46,492 bases of DNA from Corynebacterium pilosum DSM 20521 = CIP 103422. Lineage in GTDB: Bacteria; Actinomycetota; Actinomycetes; Mycobacteriales; Mycobacteriaceae. Below, piece after piece: positions 33,788-41,276 of this stretch (positions are counted from its first letter, which is position 1; the number at the start of each line of letters is the position of its first letter). Below the pieces are notes generated by a model. The model saw only the letters and a list, made by a program, of their open reading frames with translations, did no database searches and was not told the origin of the DNA. A program made the position numbers and the translations under genes. Where the stretch lies: the NCBI RefSeq assembly GCF_000373805.1, contig NZ_KB892445.1, positions 1-46,492 on the forward strand. Direction: 5' to 3'.

Positions 33788-35311
33788 GTGTCACAACGCC
33801 CCGCTGTTGCGCGGTCTCTCGTCGATACGCTTACCGCCGCCGGCTTTACCGCTGACGGCATCCCCGCCCACCTCGGCCCCGACGTCACCGAGGCGTTGTA
33901 CCGCGGCGAACCCGGCGTGGTTATGCACGCCACCAATGATGGATCGCGTCTTTCCGGGCTGATTCGCTTTTTCCTCCTGCGCCGCCCGATGTCCGGCTCT
34001 GAGCTCGGGGATTTGCTTGGGGCGCGTTTAGTCACCTCGCTTATCGACGAAAACTTTGTGGCGCTGACACCAGCGGGCGAACTGGCTGTAGCCATTGAGG
34101 CCCGCCCGCACACCATTGCAGGTGCTAACCAGATCGTATTTTCAGACCTAGACGCATCGATGACTGAGCACGTTCCGGGACCCGACCATGTGCTGGGCGT
34201 AGGCGCTGCATCCTTGTCACTGTTGTCTGCTACCCCGCTGACCCCGGTGGACTCGGTGTTGGACCTTGGTACCGGTTCGGGTGTCCAGGCTTTGGCGCAA
34301 TCGGGCGCTGCTGTGAACGTTGTGGCTACTGACGTGCACCAGCGTGCCCTCGACCTGGCGGAAGCGACGCTGGCCGGCGCCGGCGTAGACAATGTGGAGC
34401 TGCGCCAGGGCTCGTGGTTCGAGCCTGTGGCGGGTGAGCGTTTTGACCGGATCGTGGCCAATCCCCCGTTCGTCGTGGGCCTGCCCGAAGTCGGCCATGT
34501 CTACCGGGACTCTGGCCTGGATTTGGACGGCGCTACGGAACTGGTAGCCGGGACGGCGCCAGGCCACCTTACCGACAACGGCACGGCGTATATGTTGGGG
34601 TCCTGGGTGCACACGCGCACTCAGTCTTGGGCGGCGCGCGTGGCATCCTGGTTGCCGAAGCGCGGTGTCTCCGCGTGGGTGATCCAACGCGATGTGGCGG
34701 ATCCCGGCATGTATGTGAGTACCTGGCTGAAGGATGAGTCCATTGATCCGCGCTCACGCGCCGGCATCGAGAGAACCGGCCAGTGGTTGGAGCATCTGCG
34801 CGATAACGATGTGATTGGTATTGGCTTTGGTTGGATTTTCCTCCGTGACATCGGTGATGCCCCGACCGAGGTCACCGCGGAGGAGGTTCTGCAGCCTTTT
34901 AGTGATCCGCTGGGCCCTGAAGTGGACGAGTACTTCCGCCGGACCGCATGGCTGCGCGGGAAGAGTGGCGAGGAGATCGCTCAGGCCAGGTTTATGGTGC
35001 GCCCAGGTGTTGCGCGCGAGAACGTCGAGGTCGCCGATGCAGAGACCGGCATGGGGTTCGAGTCCGCGGTGATTCGCCTGACCCGTACCGATGGTCCGCG
35101 TTTCTCCCACGAAGTCGACGAATCACTGGCTTCTGTGATCGCCGGTCTGCATCCCCAGGGGTTGAGCCTGGAGGAAACGGTGGGCTTGTGGGCTGCGTCT
35201 CAGGGCATTGAGGACGAATCTGAACTTGTTGAGGCGGCAGTGCGTGCCGTGGTGGACTTGGTGCGCCACGGACTGGTGCTGCCCGCAGAGATTGCTGAGG
35301 TGTTGGTTTGA
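33788..35311 (+). CDS. HemK-like SAM-dependent methyltransferase
   Basis: A 507-residue protein. An N-terminal helical domain (about 1-125) precedes a class I methyltransferase core with SAM loop [14 protein letters not shown] near residue 158, and the NPPF motif ([11 protein letters not shown]) near 225. NPPY/F marks methylation of an exocyclic or glutamine amide nitrogen. A long C-terminal domain (about 300-507), not present in HemK, has a winged-helix-like end. It is long for a stand-alone HemK enzyme. The target is unknown. The start is GTG 33788 with AAGGAG upstream. Its stop overlaps the dtd start. Confidence 0.85.
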   Translation: MSQRPAVARSLVDTLTAAGFTADGIPAHLGPDVTEALYRGEPGVVMHATNDGSRLSGLIRFFLLRRPMSGSELGDLLGARLVTSLIDENFVALTPAGELAVAIEARPHTIAGANQIVFSDLDASMTEHVPGPDHVLGVGAASLSLLSATPLTPVDSVLDLGTGSGVQALAQSGAAVNVVATDVHQRALDLAEATLAGAGVDNVELRQGSWFEPVAGERFDRIVANPPFVVGLPEVGHVYRDSGLDLDGATELVAGTAPGHLTDNGTAYMLGSWVHTRTQSWAARVASWLPKRGVSAWVIQRDVADPGMYVSTWLKDESIDPRSRAGIERTGQWLEHLRDNDVIGIGFGWIFLRDIGDAPTEVTAEEVLQPFSDPLGPEVDEYFRRTAWLRGKSGEEIAQARFMVRPGVARENVEVADAETGMGFESAVIRLTRTDGPRFSHEVDESLASVIAGLHPQGLSLEETVGLWAASQGIEDESELVEAAVRAVVDLVRHGLVLPAEIAEVLV

Positions 35312-35742
35312 GAGCAGTATTAACGCGCGTGACTGAGGCCAGCGTGACCGTCGACGGTGAGGTCGTCGGCGCGATCGATTGCCCCGAGACCGGTGGCATT
35401 CTCGCGCTTGTGGGCGTGGGGCGTAACGACGATCCCTCCGCCTGGGAGACGGTGGCCCGCAAGATCGCGGAGCTGCGCATCCTGGACGGTGAAGTGTCTG
35501 CGGTTAATGCGGGGGCACCCGTGTTGCTGGTCAGCCAGTTCACGTTGATGGGCAAGACGGCGAAAGGCCGGCGCCCTTCGTGGTCTGAAGCTGCTCCTGG
35601 CCCACAGGCCGAAGAAATCATTAATAAGATCGCATCCGAGCTGCGTAAACGCGGTTTAAGGGTTGAAGAAGGCCGTTTTGGGGCTATGATGAAGGTCAAC
35701 AGCGTCAACGATGGACCTTTCACAGTTATTGTGGAGGCTTGA
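35308..35742 (+). CDS. dtd: D-aminoacyl-tRNA deacylase
   Basis: A 144-residue DTD enzyme that hydrolyses D-amino acids and glycine wrongly attached to tRNA. The active site is formed by SQFTLMGKT and the cis Gly-Pro motif in [11 protein letters not shown]. This reads NDGP where many bacterial enzymes have NSGP. The TTG start at 35308 overlaps the methyltransferase stop by 4 nt (TTGA), so the two are coupled. It ends 91 bp before sigB. Confidence 0.93.
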   Translation: MRAVLTRVTEASVTVDGEVVGAIDCPETGGILALVGVGRNDDPSAWETVARKIAELRILDGEVSAVNAGAPVLLVSQFTLMGKTAKGRRPSWSEAAPGPQAEEIINKIASELRKRGLRVEEGRFGAMMKVNSVNDGPFTVIVEA

Positions 35743-35769
35743 CCTCGGAATATGCCAGTTTCCTGAATT

Positions 35770-35798
35770 GGGAACTATTCACAGTGTCACGGCGTTGA
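35770..35798 (+). promoter_or_regulatory. SigH-type promoter of sigB
   Basis: GGGAACT (35770-35776), 16 bp, CGTTGA (35793-35798). This is close to the GGGAAT-N16-20-CGTT consensus of corynebacterial SigH. SigH control of sigB is known in C. glutamicum. The sigB ATG is 35 nt after the -10. Confidence 0.75.
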
Positions 35799-35833
35799 CG
35801 TTATAGATTGGCATTTCTACAAGGAGGCAGTGA

Positions 35834-36823
35834 ATGACGCAACCGTCGTCTAAGGGCGAGAAGGAACAAAAGGTTGACCGTGGGAGCCGCCGCAATCAAA
35901 CCAATGACAATCCTTCCGCCGATCTGGTTCGTGTATACCTCAACGGCATCGGTAAAACTGCCCTGCTGGATGCTGAAGAAGAGGTGGATCTCGCCCAGCG
36001 CATCGAAGTAGGCCTGTACGCGCAGCACCGCCTCGATGACCCCAATGCGAAACTCACCCGCGCAATGAAGCGCGATCTGAAAATTCTTGCAAAGGACGGC
36101 CGCAAAGCCCGCGCTCACCTGCTGGAGGCCAACCTCCGCCTCGTGGTGTCCCTCGCAAAGCGCTACACCGGCCGTGGCATGCCACTGCTGGATCTGATCC
36201 AAGAGGGCAACCTGGGACTCATCCGCGCGATGGAGAAGTTCGATTACGCGAAGGGCTTCAAGTTCTCCACCTACGCCACGTGGTGGATTCGCCAGGCGAT
36301 TACCCGCGGCATGGCAGACCAGTCGCGCACCATCCGCCTCCCAGTCCACTTGGTGGAGCAGGTCAACAAGCTCTCCCGCATCAAGCGTGAGATGTACCAG
36401 TCCCTCGGCCGTGAGCCAACCAATGAGGAACTCTCGGACGAGTCCGGTATCGACGAGGACAAGATCGAGATGTTGCTGCGCCAGTCGCGCGACCCGGTCA
36501 GCCTTGACATGCCCGTGGGCGCCGACGAAGAGGCTCCATTGGGTGACTTCATCGAGGATGAAGATGCCACGGATGCGGAGACCTCAGTCGTCGCTACCTT
36601 GCGTCACGACGACATCCAGCGGGTGATTAACTCCCTGGAGCAGCGCGAGCAAGATGTGATCCGCCTGCGCTACGGCCTCGACGATGGCGTGCCGCGTACT
36701 TTGGACCAGATTGGCCGTAAGTTCGGGTTATCGCGTGAGCGCGTCCGCCAGATCGAGCGCGAAGTCATGGCCAAACTGCGTGTTGGCGACCGAGCCGACA
36801 AGCTGCGCGAGTACGCACAATAA
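35834..36823 (+). CDS. sigB: Group 2 sigma factor SigB
   Basis: A 329-residue primary-like sigma factor for stationary phase and general stress. It matches SigA closely from region 1.2 ([16 protein letters not shown]) through region 2 ([24 protein letters not shown], broken by no insertions) and region 4 ([19 protein letters not shown]), but lacks the long Lys-rich and acidic N-terminus. The ATG start has AAGGAGG 7 nt upstream. It is followed by a weak terminator and then dtxR, the order kept in M. tuberculosis as sigB-ideR. Confidence 0.96.
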   Translation: MTQPSSKGEKEQKVDRGSRRNQTNDNPSADLVRVYLNGIGKTALLDAEEEVDLAQRIEVGLYAQHRLDDPNAKLTRAMKRDLKILAKDGRKARAHLLEANLRLVVSLAKRYTGRGMPLLDLIQEGNLGLIRAMEKFDYAKGFKFSTYATWWIRQAITRGMADQSRTIRLPVHLVEQVNKLSRIKREMYQSLGREPTNEELSDESGIDEDKIEMLLRQSRDPVSLDMPVGADEEAPLGDFIEDEDATDAETSVVATLRHDDIQRVINSLEQREQDVIRLRYGLDDGVPRTLDQIGRKFGLSRERVRQIEREVMAKLRVGDRADKLREYAQ

Positions 36824-36835
36824 TCCAACACAATA

Positions 36836-36857
36836 GCCTCTTCCTATAAAAAGAGGC
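36836..36857 (+). terminator. Probable weak terminator after sigB
   Basis: 7-bp perfect stem (GCCTCTT and AAGAGGC) with an 8-nt A-rich loop and little U-tract after it (GTTCG). It ends just before the dtxR regulatory region. Confidence 0.5.
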
Positions 36858-36861
36858 GTTC

Positions 36862-36896
36862 GACCACATGTTGCCAATATGAGGTATCATGTGGTC
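36862..36896. repeat. Nine-bp inverted repeat in the dtxR upstream region
   Basis: GACCACATG (36862-36870) and CATGTGGTC (36888-36896), perfect arms 17 nt apart. The right arm overlaps a -10-like TATCAT (36885-36890). It could be an operator or an mRNA hairpin. Confidence 0.6.
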
Positions 36897-36946
36897 ATTC
36901 TTATCTCCGGATCTCGCAGGCATTCACCATGTGCTCTACCACCTTT

Positions 36947-36960
36947 AACTCGTACGAGTT
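36947..36960. promoter_or_regulatory. Perfect 14-bp palindrome in the dtxR leader
   Basis: AACTCGTACGAGTT is fully self-complementary and lies about 50 nt before the dtxR ATG. It is flanked by a second, 7-bp inverted repeat (CCGGATC at 36907-36913 and GATCCGG at 36972-36978). It does not resemble the DtxR box. Confidence 0.55.
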
Positions 36961-37010
36961 CTGCCGATCGTGATCCGGGGAATTCTTCTCTGAAAGTTAG
37001 AGGTTTTAGC

Positions 37011-37697
37011 ATGCGTGATTTAGTCGATACCACTGAGATGTACCTGCGGACGGTCTTTGAACTAGAGGAAGAGGGCATCATCCCCCTTCGCGCGCGCATT
37101 GCCGAGCGCCTAGACCAATCGGGCCCCACCGTGTCGCAAACCGTGGCACGCATGGAGCGCGATGGCCTCCTTGTTGTTGAAGATAATCGCAGCCTGCGGC
37201 TCACCGAGGAGGGCCGCTCGCGCGCGACTCGCGTGATGCGTAAACACCGCCTGGCGGAACGTTTACTGGTAGACAAGCTCGGCTTAGATATTGCCAAGGT
37301 GCACGATGAGGCCTGCCGTTGGGAACATGTCATGAGCGAGGAAGTCGAAAGCCGCGTCGTCGACGTTTTAGATAATCCATCCCGCTCTCCGTTCGGCAAC
37401 CCCATCCCAGGCTTGGCTGAACTGGGTGTCGAGGTGGACGAACAGACTGACTGGGGCGAGCGAGTTGTTGATCTAAACCTCTCGGAGCCCATTCGTGCTG
37501 AGGTTATCCAGGTACACGAGATTTTGCAGTTGGATCCGCAGCAGTTCTCTGCGCTGTCGAATGCCAACATCAAGGTCGGCACCAAGGTTACTGTGGCGGA
37601 AGTTGATGGCGTCATCCAGTTGACCACCGACGATGGGCAGATGGTCGTGCTTCACGACGATTTGGCGCACGCTTTTCGGGTTCGGCCGCTTTCTTAG
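37011..37697 (+). CDS. dtxR: Iron-dependent repressor DtxR
   Basis: A 228-residue metal-dependent repressor of iron uptake and related genes. The start ATG 37011 gives [14 protein letters not shown], which places Met10 as the primary-site metal ligand; an AGAGG ribosome site precedes it. The helix-turn-helix is [21 protein letters not shown]. The metal ligands of C. diphtheriae DtxR (His79, Glu83, His98, Cys102) fall in [18 protein letters not shown] and nearby segments. The C-terminal SH3-like domain is present. An in-frame extension back to 36879 has no family similarity. Confidence 0.97.
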   Translation: MRDLVDTTEMYLRTVFELEEEGIIPLRARIAERLDQSGPTVSQTVARMERDGLLVVEDNRSLRLTEEGRSRATRVMRKHRLAERLLVDKLGLDIAKVHDEACRWEHVMSEEVESRVVDVLDNPSRSPFGNPIPGLAELGVEVDEQTDWGERVVDLNLSEPIRAEVIQVHEILQLDPQQFSALSNANIKVGTKVTVAEVDGVIQLTTDDGQMVVLHDDLAHAFRVRPLS

Positions 37698-37756
37698 CGT
37701 GATTCTCCGCTAGTGTTAGTGAGGTATATCGCCTACTTATCAGGATGGAGTCAACG

Positions 37757-38752
37757 ATGAAACTGTTGGTCACTGGCGGAGCTGGCTACGTAGGCAGTGT
37801 GTGTACTGCGGTCTTAGTTGAGGCAGGTCACGATGTCACTGTGCTCGACAATCTGTCAACGGGAAATCGTGAGGCCGTCGTCGACGGTGCCCGATTCGTC
37901 GAAGGTGATCTGCTCGACACTGTCGATGGCGTGCTCGCCGAAGGCGGTTTCGACGGCGTGCTGCACTTTGCTGCTCGTTCGCTGGTCGGCGAATCCATGG
38001 AAATTCCTGAAGAGTACTGGCAGGACAACATGGTGGCTACCTTGGCGTTGCTGGATGCAATGCGCGCCCACCACGTTCCATCTCTCGTGTTCTCCTCGAC
38101 TGCGGCGACCTATGGCGAGCCTGAGGTTGTCCCGATCACCGAGGACATGCCGACCGCACCAACAAACCCTTACGGCGCAACCAAATTGGCGATTGACTAC
38201 GCGATCACCTCTTATTGCCAGGCCCACGGCATGGCTGCCACCAGTTTGCGCTATTTCAATGTGGCGGGTGCCTACGGATCAATCGGTGAGAACCGCGAGG
38301 TAGAAACCCACCTGATCCCCCTCGTTCTGCAGGTAGCGCTGGGGCACCGCGACAAGATTTACATGTTCGGCGATGATTGGCCGACCAAGGACGGCACCGC
38401 GGTGCGCGACTATATTCATATCCGCGATCTTGCTGATGCTCACCTACTCGCCCTTGAAACCAATCTGCCTGGCGAACACCGGATTTATAACCTAGGCTCC
38501 GGCGATGGCTACTCGGTGCGCGAAGTCATCGAGACCTGCCGGGAGGTCACCGGCCACCCGATTCCGGCTGAGGTCGCTGCCCGGCGCGCCGGAGACCCAG
38601 CAACCTTGATTGCTTCCAGCGAGAAGATCAAGGCAGAGCTGGGCTGGAACCCGACTCGCACGGATCTGCAGCGTATCGTCGAGGACGCATGGGCGTTTAC
38701 GTCCCACTTGGGTGACAAGGCGCACTCGGCGAAGCGGGTTGGCGGTAACTAG
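37757..38752 (+). CDS. galE: UDP-glucose 4-epimerase
   Basis: A 331-residue extended short-chain dehydrogenase that interconverts UDP-glucose and UDP-galactose, the source of galactofuranose for arabinogalactan. NAD binding is GGAGYVGS (residues 6-13). Catalytic Ser and Tyr-X3-Lys are in [11 protein letters not shown] and [11 protein letters not shown]. The start ATG 37757 follows GGATGGAG. The gene is placed after dtxR by 59 bp, as in C. glutamicum, and converges with the DUF4192 gene across 18 bp. Confidence 0.95.
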   Translation: MKLLVTGGAGYVGSVCTAVLVEAGHDVTVLDNLSTGNREAVVDGARFVEGDLLDTVDGVLAEGGFDGVLHFAARSLVGESMEIPEEYWQDNMVATLALLDAMRAHHVPSLVFSSTAATYGEPEVVPITEDMPTAPTNPYGATKLAIDYAITSYCQAHGMAATSLRYFNVAGAYGSIGENREVETHLIPLVLQVALGHRDKIYMFGDDWPTKDGTAVRDYIHIRDLADAHLLALETNLPGEHRIYNLGSGDGYSVREVIETCREVTGHPIPAEVAARRAGDPATLIASSEKIKAELGWNPTRTDLQRIVEDAWAFTSHLGDKAHSAKRVGGN

Positions 38753-38770
38753 CTCAGCCCCGCCGCCGGT

Positions 38771-39895
38771 TTAAACCTGTTCGCGGAGCTGGGCGCGTTG
38801 TTCCTCGCTTCCTGCAAGAACAGCCATGACCAACCCGTCAGAGCATCCGAGCGTCAACGCTTCGAGTAATGCTGTGGAGAGTCCGTGGCCTTCAAGTTCG
38901 GCGCTAGCTGCTTTGAGCGCAGCCGTGGCCCAGGAGTTAAGGCCGGTGGAGATTGCGACGATCGCCCAGATGCTGAGTGCGTTGGCACGAATCACCCCCG
39001 AGGTGACTCGTGCGATATAGAGCAGCATTGTTGCGGCACATTGGGGTTCGTCGAGGGCGGTGGCCACGATGGCATCACGTAGCCGCGACCTAGACAGGCA
39101 CGTCATGACAGCCATCACGTCATCACCGATGGGATCGCTGTCTTCCCCGCCCGCAGCGCTGAGTGATAACGCTTCGTCATAGGGAGCGACAAGCGGCAGA
39201 GCGGGCGCGTTGGTTAGTGCCCTGTCGGCGTCGGCGACGGCTTCTGCAGGCCCTGGGAGGCACCTTTCGATGCGCTCGTGGAGGTCTTGGCCGCGGTGGT
39301 AGGCCAATTGTGTTGCCCCGTCGATGGTGTCGCGGGTGTCGCCGTCAAGCGCGATTCGTGCGAAGAATTCTACGGTGTCGTCTCTGGACAGCGCGGGCAG
39401 TCCGCCATTGTCCAATAGTGGCTGCATGGCAGGCGATAGGGCGATGCAGGGTACTGCCCCGCTTTCCCAGGCGGCAGGTACAGAGCCAAAGGACAGTTCG
39501 TAGTGGCTTCCGGTCGCGATTTCAGAGAGGACCCAGCAGGCGTCGATAAGTGCGTCGCCGGTGTCGTCGTGAAGCGAATACAGGGTGTCGACGAGTTCGC
39601 GGACTGTGGGGGTGTCGGGTGATCGGGTGATGATGAAGGCGAAGTAGACGTCGCAGGCGGCCATCGTCGGTGTGGTGAAGCCAGAGGTGATCTCGGCCCA
39701 GTGTGGCAAGTCGGCGCGCATGACAGGGCCGAGGCATAGTTCATGGGTTCCTGGGTCGGCGTGCAGGCCGACGATGATGAGGGATTCGTGTGGGTAGAAG
39801 CCCAGAACTCCTGGCACTGCGGCCATGAGATCGCCTGGGGCGTTGAGGTGGTCGGTAAGATCGGATGAGTATGGAAAATCTCGTGTACTGGTCAT
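38771..39895 (-). CDS. DUF4192 domain protein
   Basis: A 374-residue actinobacterial DUF4192 protein. The N-terminus has the conserved LNAPGDLMAAVPGVLGFYPHESLIIV, read in short segments. A second conserved block (TCLSRSRLRDAIVATALDEPQCA) and an Ala-rich helical region (about 290-360) follow. No signal peptide or membrane helix is clear. Function is unknown. The promoter region upstream (39896-40141) contains a DnaA-box-like palindrome at 39956 and is shared with the divergent PAC2 gene. Confidence 0.82.
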   Translation of the reverse strand: MTSTRDFPYSSDLTDHLNAPGDLMAAVPGVLGFYPHESLIIVGLHADPGTHELCLGPVMRADLPHWAEITSGFTTPTMAACDVYFAFIITRSPDTPTVRELVDTLYSLHDDTGDALIDACWVLSEIATGSHYELSFGSVPAAWESGAVPCIALSPAMQPLLDNGGLPALSRDDTVEFFARIALDGDTRDTIDGATQLAYHRGQDLHERIERCLPGPAEAVADADRALTNAPALPLVAPYDEALSLSAAGGEDSDPIGDDVMAVMTCLSRSRLRDAIVATALDEPQCAATMLLYIARVTSGVIRANALSIWAIVAISTGLNSWATAALKAASAELEGHGLSTALLEALTLGCSDGLVMAVLAGSEEQRAQLREQV

Positions 39896-39955
39896 GGACT
39901 GATCATCCGACGGTGGCCGGGGGTGCGCTGGGCAACTTTTCTTGATGTCCGAAAC

Positions 39956-39983
39956 CTGTGGAAAACAACATTGTTATCCACAG
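39956..39983. promoter_or_regulatory. 28-bp imperfect palindrome containing two DnaA-like boxes
   Basis: Arms CTGTGGA and TCCACAG enclose a symmetric core (AACAA and TTGTT); 24 of 28 positions are self-complementary. The right arm contains TTATCCACA, a perfect DnaA box, and the left arm TGTGGAAAA, one base from its inverse. It lies 60 nt upstream of the DUF4192 start. Confidence 0.6.
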
Positions 39984-40052
39984 ATTTCTACCCCCGTTAC
40001 AGCGAACCCTGCGCGGTGAGGAGTTGTCGTGCATACTGTAGGGCTACCGCTT

Positions 40053-40081
40053 GGGAATCATTCTCCGTCCTACATCGTTGT
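40053..40081 (+). promoter_or_regulatory. SigH-like promoter of the PAC2-helY genes
   Basis: GGGAATC (40053-40059), 16 bp, CGTTGT (40076-40081). Same spacing as the sigB promoter. The PAC2 ATG is 61 nt downstream of the -10. A housekeeping alternative, TTGTAA-N17-TAATGA (40078-40106), overlaps it. Confidence 0.6.
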
Positions 40082-40093
40082 AACTAGTACAAC
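40077..40093. promoter_or_regulatory. Operator-like palindrome at the PAC2 promoter
   Basis: GTTGTA-N5-TACAAC, perfect 6-bp arms, overlapping the SigH-like -10 and the alternative -35. Spacing suits a dimeric helix-turn-helix repressor of GntR or TetR type. Confidence 0.4.
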
Positions 40094-40141
40094 CTTTAAA
40101 TAATGAGAATGAATTGAACTTTAGGATCAGGGAGGATCACC

Positions 40142-41215
40142 ATGGCTGATGACAATCGGCAGATGTACGAAATGGAGTACCCCGCCCCCGCCATTACTAG
40201 CGAGGGTTCCCACGGCGAATCCACCGAGCCTGGCGAACCAGCCGGCCCCACCATGGTGGTGGCGATGCAGGGCTATGCCGACGCGGGTCACGGCGTTGAA
40301 AGCGCCGCGATGCACCTGAAGGCGGCTTTAGAAAATAAGCAGCTCGCAACATTTAATACTGATGAGCTGATCGATTACCGGGCGCGGCGTCCGGCGGTGA
40401 TGATGGACAATGATGAGCTCACGCATTTTGAGAAGCTCGATTTAGACATCCGCGTGCTGCGCGACACGAAGGGAAAGTCCTTCCTGCTGCTGTCTGGGCC
40501 TGAGCCGGATTTGCGGTGGAATGCCTTTAGTGAGGCGGTGGCGGACCTCGCGGACAAGTTCGATGTCTCGCGCACGATCTGCCTCTATGGCGCGCCCATG
40601 GCAGTTCCGCACACACGCCCGCTGATGGTGTCTGCGCACGGGAATGATGAAGCCGTGATTAGCCGCATGTTCACCCTGAACTCGAAGTGGAATATTCCAG
40701 GTGCTGCGCAGCTGATGATCGAGCGCGAATTGCTGAAGCGCGGCCGGAAGGTCTCCGGGTTCACGGCTCACGTGCCGCATTATCTGGCGCAGTCCCCGTA
40801 CCCAGAGGCCACGTACCAGCTGCTGCAGTCCGTCAGCGACTCCTCGGGCCTTGATCTGCCGTTGAAGAGCCTCGAGCACGACATGGCCCGGGTTGCCCGC
40901 CAGCTGACGGAGCAAGTCGGTGGCTCTGAGGAGATCATGCACGTGGTGTCCCAGCTGGAGGAGCACTATGACTCTGAGCTGGAAAAGTACCGCAAGCACC
41001 ACCCCGACGTGCTGATGCCGGGTGAGGCACAGGTCCCCTCCAGTGAGGAGATTGGCCAAGCCTTCGAGAATTACCTAGCGGCCCTCGACGATCGCGACGC
41101 GCCGCGCAATGAGTTGCCTGAGGCTCCCCCACTCTTCCACTTCGGGGAGCCTGCGCGTGACGACGAAGAACCCGACACGCCTGAAGATCCTGACGCCCCG
41201 GAGGATGACGTTTAG
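40142..41215 (+). CDS. PAC2 family protein
   Basis: A 357-residue PAC2 (proteasome assembly chaperone 2-like) protein. The Rossmann-like core has VVAMQGYADAGHGVESAAMHLK near residue 40, LLLSGPEPDLRW near 120 and YGAPMAVPHTRP near 155. The C-terminal third contains a helical segment and then an acidic Asp/Glu/Pro-rich tail. PAC2 proteins in actinobacteria are of uncertain function; corynebacteria generally lack a 20S proteasome. The start ATG 40142 follows GGAGG. The helicase gene follows 35 nt downstream, so the two may be one operon (shared stress promoter, inferred). Confidence 0.9.
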   Translation: MADDNRQMYEMEYPAPAITSEGSHGESTEPGEPAGPTMVVAMQGYADAGHGVESAAMHLKAALENKQLATFNTDELIDYRARRPAVMMDNDELTHFEKLDLDIRVLRDTKGKSFLLLSGPEPDLRWNAFSEAVADLADKFDVSRTICLYGAPMAVPHTRPLMVSAHGNDEAVISRMFTLNSKWNIPGAAQLMIERELLKRGRKVSGFTAHVPHYLAQSPYPEATYQLLQSVSDSSGLDLPLKSLEHDMARVARQLTEQVGGSEEIMHVVSQLEEHYDSELEKYRKHHPDVLMPGEAQVPSSEEIGQAFENYLAALDDRDAPRNELPEAPPLFHFGEPARDDEEPDTPEDPDAPEDDV

Positions 41216-41221
41216 GACTGC

Positions 41222-41276
41222 TCGGGCAGCATCTCCGCTACGGTAGAACTGTGAACTTAAGCGAGATGCTGCCCGA
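41222..41276. repeat. Perfect 14-bp inverted repeat flanking the helY start
   Basis: TCGGGCAGCATCTC (41222-41235) and its exact complement (41263-41276), 27 nt apart. The left arm is intergenic and the right arm is in codons 5-9 of helY. The loop holds the candidate -10 TACGGT (41239-41244) and the GTG start. Confidence 0.85.

Noticed and set aside
36985..37008. SigH-like GGAATT and GTT upstream of dtxR
   Set aside because: The spacer is one base longer than at the other sites and the -10 would fall on the ribosome-binding region, so transcription would start inside the gene.
36879..37010. A 44-residue N-terminal extension of DtxR
   Set aside because: It would destroy the Met10 numbering of the metal site and lies over the inverted repeats; ATG 37011 has a ribosome site.
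40098..40116. Fur-box-like sequence (AATAATGAGAATGAATT)
   Set aside because: Its halves are not complementary, and the gene downstream has no link to iron; it is better explained as AT-rich promoter sequence.
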